DNA of 64,000 bases from Pirellula sp. (lineage in GTDB: Bacteria; Planctomycetota; Planctomycetia; Pirellulales; Lacipirellulaceae): positions 5,001-69,000 of the forward strand of contig PNKX01000002.1 of the NCBI GenBank assembly GCA_013822725.1, read 5' to 3'. The notes beneath the pieces were generated by a model that was not told where the DNA came from, did no database searches, and worked only from the letters and a program-made list of their open reading frames with translations. Below are positions 62,870 to 64,000 of the stretch, piece after piece (the first letter of the stretch is position 1; the number at the start of each line of letters is the position of its first letter). Both the position numbers and the translations under genes were made by a program.

Positions 62870-63233
62870 GCATACAATCGCTGTGGCCAGACAAGAAATG
62901 ACGACGCCGCTCGCGGACGCGGCGTCGCTCTCCCACGATCGCCGAGCGGCGGTCAGGCGTCGGACCAGCATGTTGCGGCAGGGCAACATCGGTCGGCAGC
63001 CTCGCGGCTCGTCGTAACTTGGGCTTGTATCAGTCTTTCCGCACAGGGGCCAGATCAAGTCGAGGCGTTTCCGCCACAGGCAGGGTGGCAGCACGACTCG
63101 AACCGCCAAATGCTTGCTGCACGTTAACTCTTTTCACTACAATGCTTTGCAGCAACGGGGCGTTGGTCTGGAATGACCGTGGCACGAGCAGTGCCTTAGA
63201 GGGTGGCCTCAGCAAGCCACCCGGAGACGCACG
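62870..63233. other. Intergenic region between divergent genes
   Basis: 364 bp, no gene. GGGTGGC-CTCAGCAA-GCCACCC (63201-63222) is a hairpin 12 bp before the next start codon, followed by CGGAGA as a possible ribosome-binding site. Confidence 0.55.
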
Positions 63234-63512
63234 ATGAACAACACGCCCGATTCGATCGCGACCACTCAGGACCAGATCCCTGCCGACCTCCTTCGCTTGT
63301 CGGAGGCGATCCACAGCCTGCCGGCGCCGTACGCCGCACAGCTCGCTCCGCTGGTCGACGCCGTCATGGAAAGCACCAAACGCCGTCGCCGGATTCTCAC
63401 TCTGGTCCAGGACGCTCTCAGCCAGCTCCGCCTCGACATGAAGTACCTGATGTTCGATTTGGAAGCGACTCGTCGCGAACGGGACGAATATCGGCTAAAG
63501 TTGGAGGAGTAA
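63234..63512 (+). CDS. Small helical protein, unknown
   Basis: 92 residues, no signal or membrane helix. The C-terminal 45 residues form a charged amphipathic helix (DAVMESTKRRRRILTLVQDA, LRLDMKYLMFDLEATRRERD) likely to be a coiled coil. The N-terminal part has PADLLRLSEAIHSLPAPYAA QLAPLV. It precedes the next kinase gene by 153 bp on the same strand and may be co-transcribed. Not recognised as a named family. Confidence 0.65.
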   Translation: MNNTPDSIATTQDQIPADLLRLSEAIHSLPAPYAAQLAPLVDAVMESTKRRRRILTLVQDALSQLRLDMKYLMFDLEATRRERDEYRLKLEE

Positions 63513-63665
63513 CAGAGAGGCGACCGCTGGCGACAAGGGGCACTGTCGCGCGGACGGCGCTCGAGGAGATCCATAGCGGCGGTTCTCCGACGGTTCCAAC
63601 TTCCCCGCTGACTTTCCCCTAACGGCTCGCTCGGCAGCGCTTTCGAGACAGCCCACCAGTGCGCG

Positions 63666-64000
63666 ATGACCACCACCCTCACTGCTGAGAAGCTGGCGCA
63701 GCGGGCCGTCGACGTCAACGTTCTGACCGAACAGGACTTGAACGGCGTCTGGGCTGAGTTCGGCACGCGGGCCGTCGACTACGAACCCTTCAAGCAAACG
63801 CTCGTCCGCCGCGGGCTGCTGACCAACTATCAGCTCGACCGACTGATCGAAGGGTATCGCAACGGCTTTTTCTACGGCGACTACAAAATCCTGTATGGCG
63901 TCGGCGCCGGAACATTCGCCAGAGTGTTCCGCGCCACGCACATCCATACGGGCGAACTCTTCGCCGTGAAGGTCCTGCGCAGCCGGTATAGCCGTGCCGG
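63666..64000 (+). CDS. Ser/Thr protein kinase, N-terminal part (cut by window edge)
   Basis: The frame is open from the ATG at 63666 to the end, 111 residues. It begins MTTTLTAEKLAQRAVDVNVL with a helical N-terminal region (KQTLVRRGLLTNYQLDRLIE G), then the start of a Hanks-type kinase: YGDYKILYGVGAGTFARVFR ATHIHTG (Gly loop) and LFAVKVLRS with the ATP lysine. The catalytic loop lies outside the window. This N-terminal layout is common in planctomycete kinases. It is the third kinase in the window. Confidence 0.88.
   Translation, partial: MTTTLTAEKLAQRAVDVNVLTEQDLNGVWAEFGTRAVDYEPFKQTLVRRGLLTNYQLDRLIEGYRNGFFYGDYKILYGVGAGTFARVFRATHIHTGELFAVKVLRSRYSRA

Noticed and set aside
62870..63109. N-terminal extension of the 905-residue exported protein
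   Set aside because: The extension is basic and Cys-rich and would bury the signal peptide; the ATG at 62869 starts exactly at it.

Overview
The window looks like chromosomal DNA of a planctomycete (Planctomycetota, most likely a Pirellulales/Lacipirellulaceae-type bacterium). The base composition is GC-rich, and several families typical of that phylum occur together: PEP-CTERM proteins with dockerin-like repeats, a TIGR03009 protein, a BBP7-type outer-membrane barrel, a DUF1559 pseudopilin-like protein, an LEPR-XLL/SdrD-type surface protein, a giant cytochrome c/WD40/DUF1549/DUF1553 fusion, and Ser/Thr kinases with DWG in place of DFG. The assignment rests on protein families, not on a marker-gene tree.

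Layout. 0-5.5 kb: truncated PhyH dioxygenase, tRNA-Leu(CAG), rhodanese, GT4 glycosyltransferase, TIGR03009 protein, unknown protein. 5.5-14.5 kb: exported proteins (two PEP-CTERM, one Cys-rich), a membrane kinase, an isochorismatase-like hydrolase, a BBP7 barrel, a DinB protein and a D-threonine-aldolase-like enzyme. 14.5-20.9 kb: an accessory, repeat-rich zone with a PEP-CTERM gene frameshifted at a G9 tract, two more PEP-CTERM genes, two different REP-associated Y1 transposases (RAYTs) each flanked by its own palindromic repeat family, an alternating REP array, a duplicated module around a PEP-CTERM gene, and an HNH-like gene. 20.9-36.3 kb: groEL/groES, uppP, a GYF-domain membrane protein, HTTM protein, PHP hydrolase, DUF3500 protein, a soluble kinase, mutM and a DUF1559 protein. 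36.8-46.1 kb: addB-addA recombination nuclease/helicase (ATGA overlap), CCA-adding enzyme, a four-helix membrane protein and a 56-residue coiled-coil protein. 46.3-64 kb: DUF2585 protein, LEPR-XLL protein, the 1514-residue cytochrome fusion, a DASS anion symporter, a three-gene ABC-2 exporter cluster, a large exported protein, and the start of a third kinase cut by the window edge.

The most notable feature is how many structured repeats occupy the intergenic space. (1) REP-A, about 75 bp, four copies, two flanking RAYT1. (2) REP-B, about 28 bp, eight copies, flanking RAYT2 and forming an array of alternating orientation. (3) Long nested inverted repeats of 140-390 bp built from short wording such as AACCGCCAAGGACGCCAAGG, some capped by a shared outer arm. 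(4) Two 93-bp palindromes inserted in frame in addB, each adding 31 codons, plus a third repeat-like in-frame insert in the same gene. These, rather than a new enzyme system, are the best candidates for undescribed biology here.

All functional calls come from reading motifs in the translated sequence; no database search was run.
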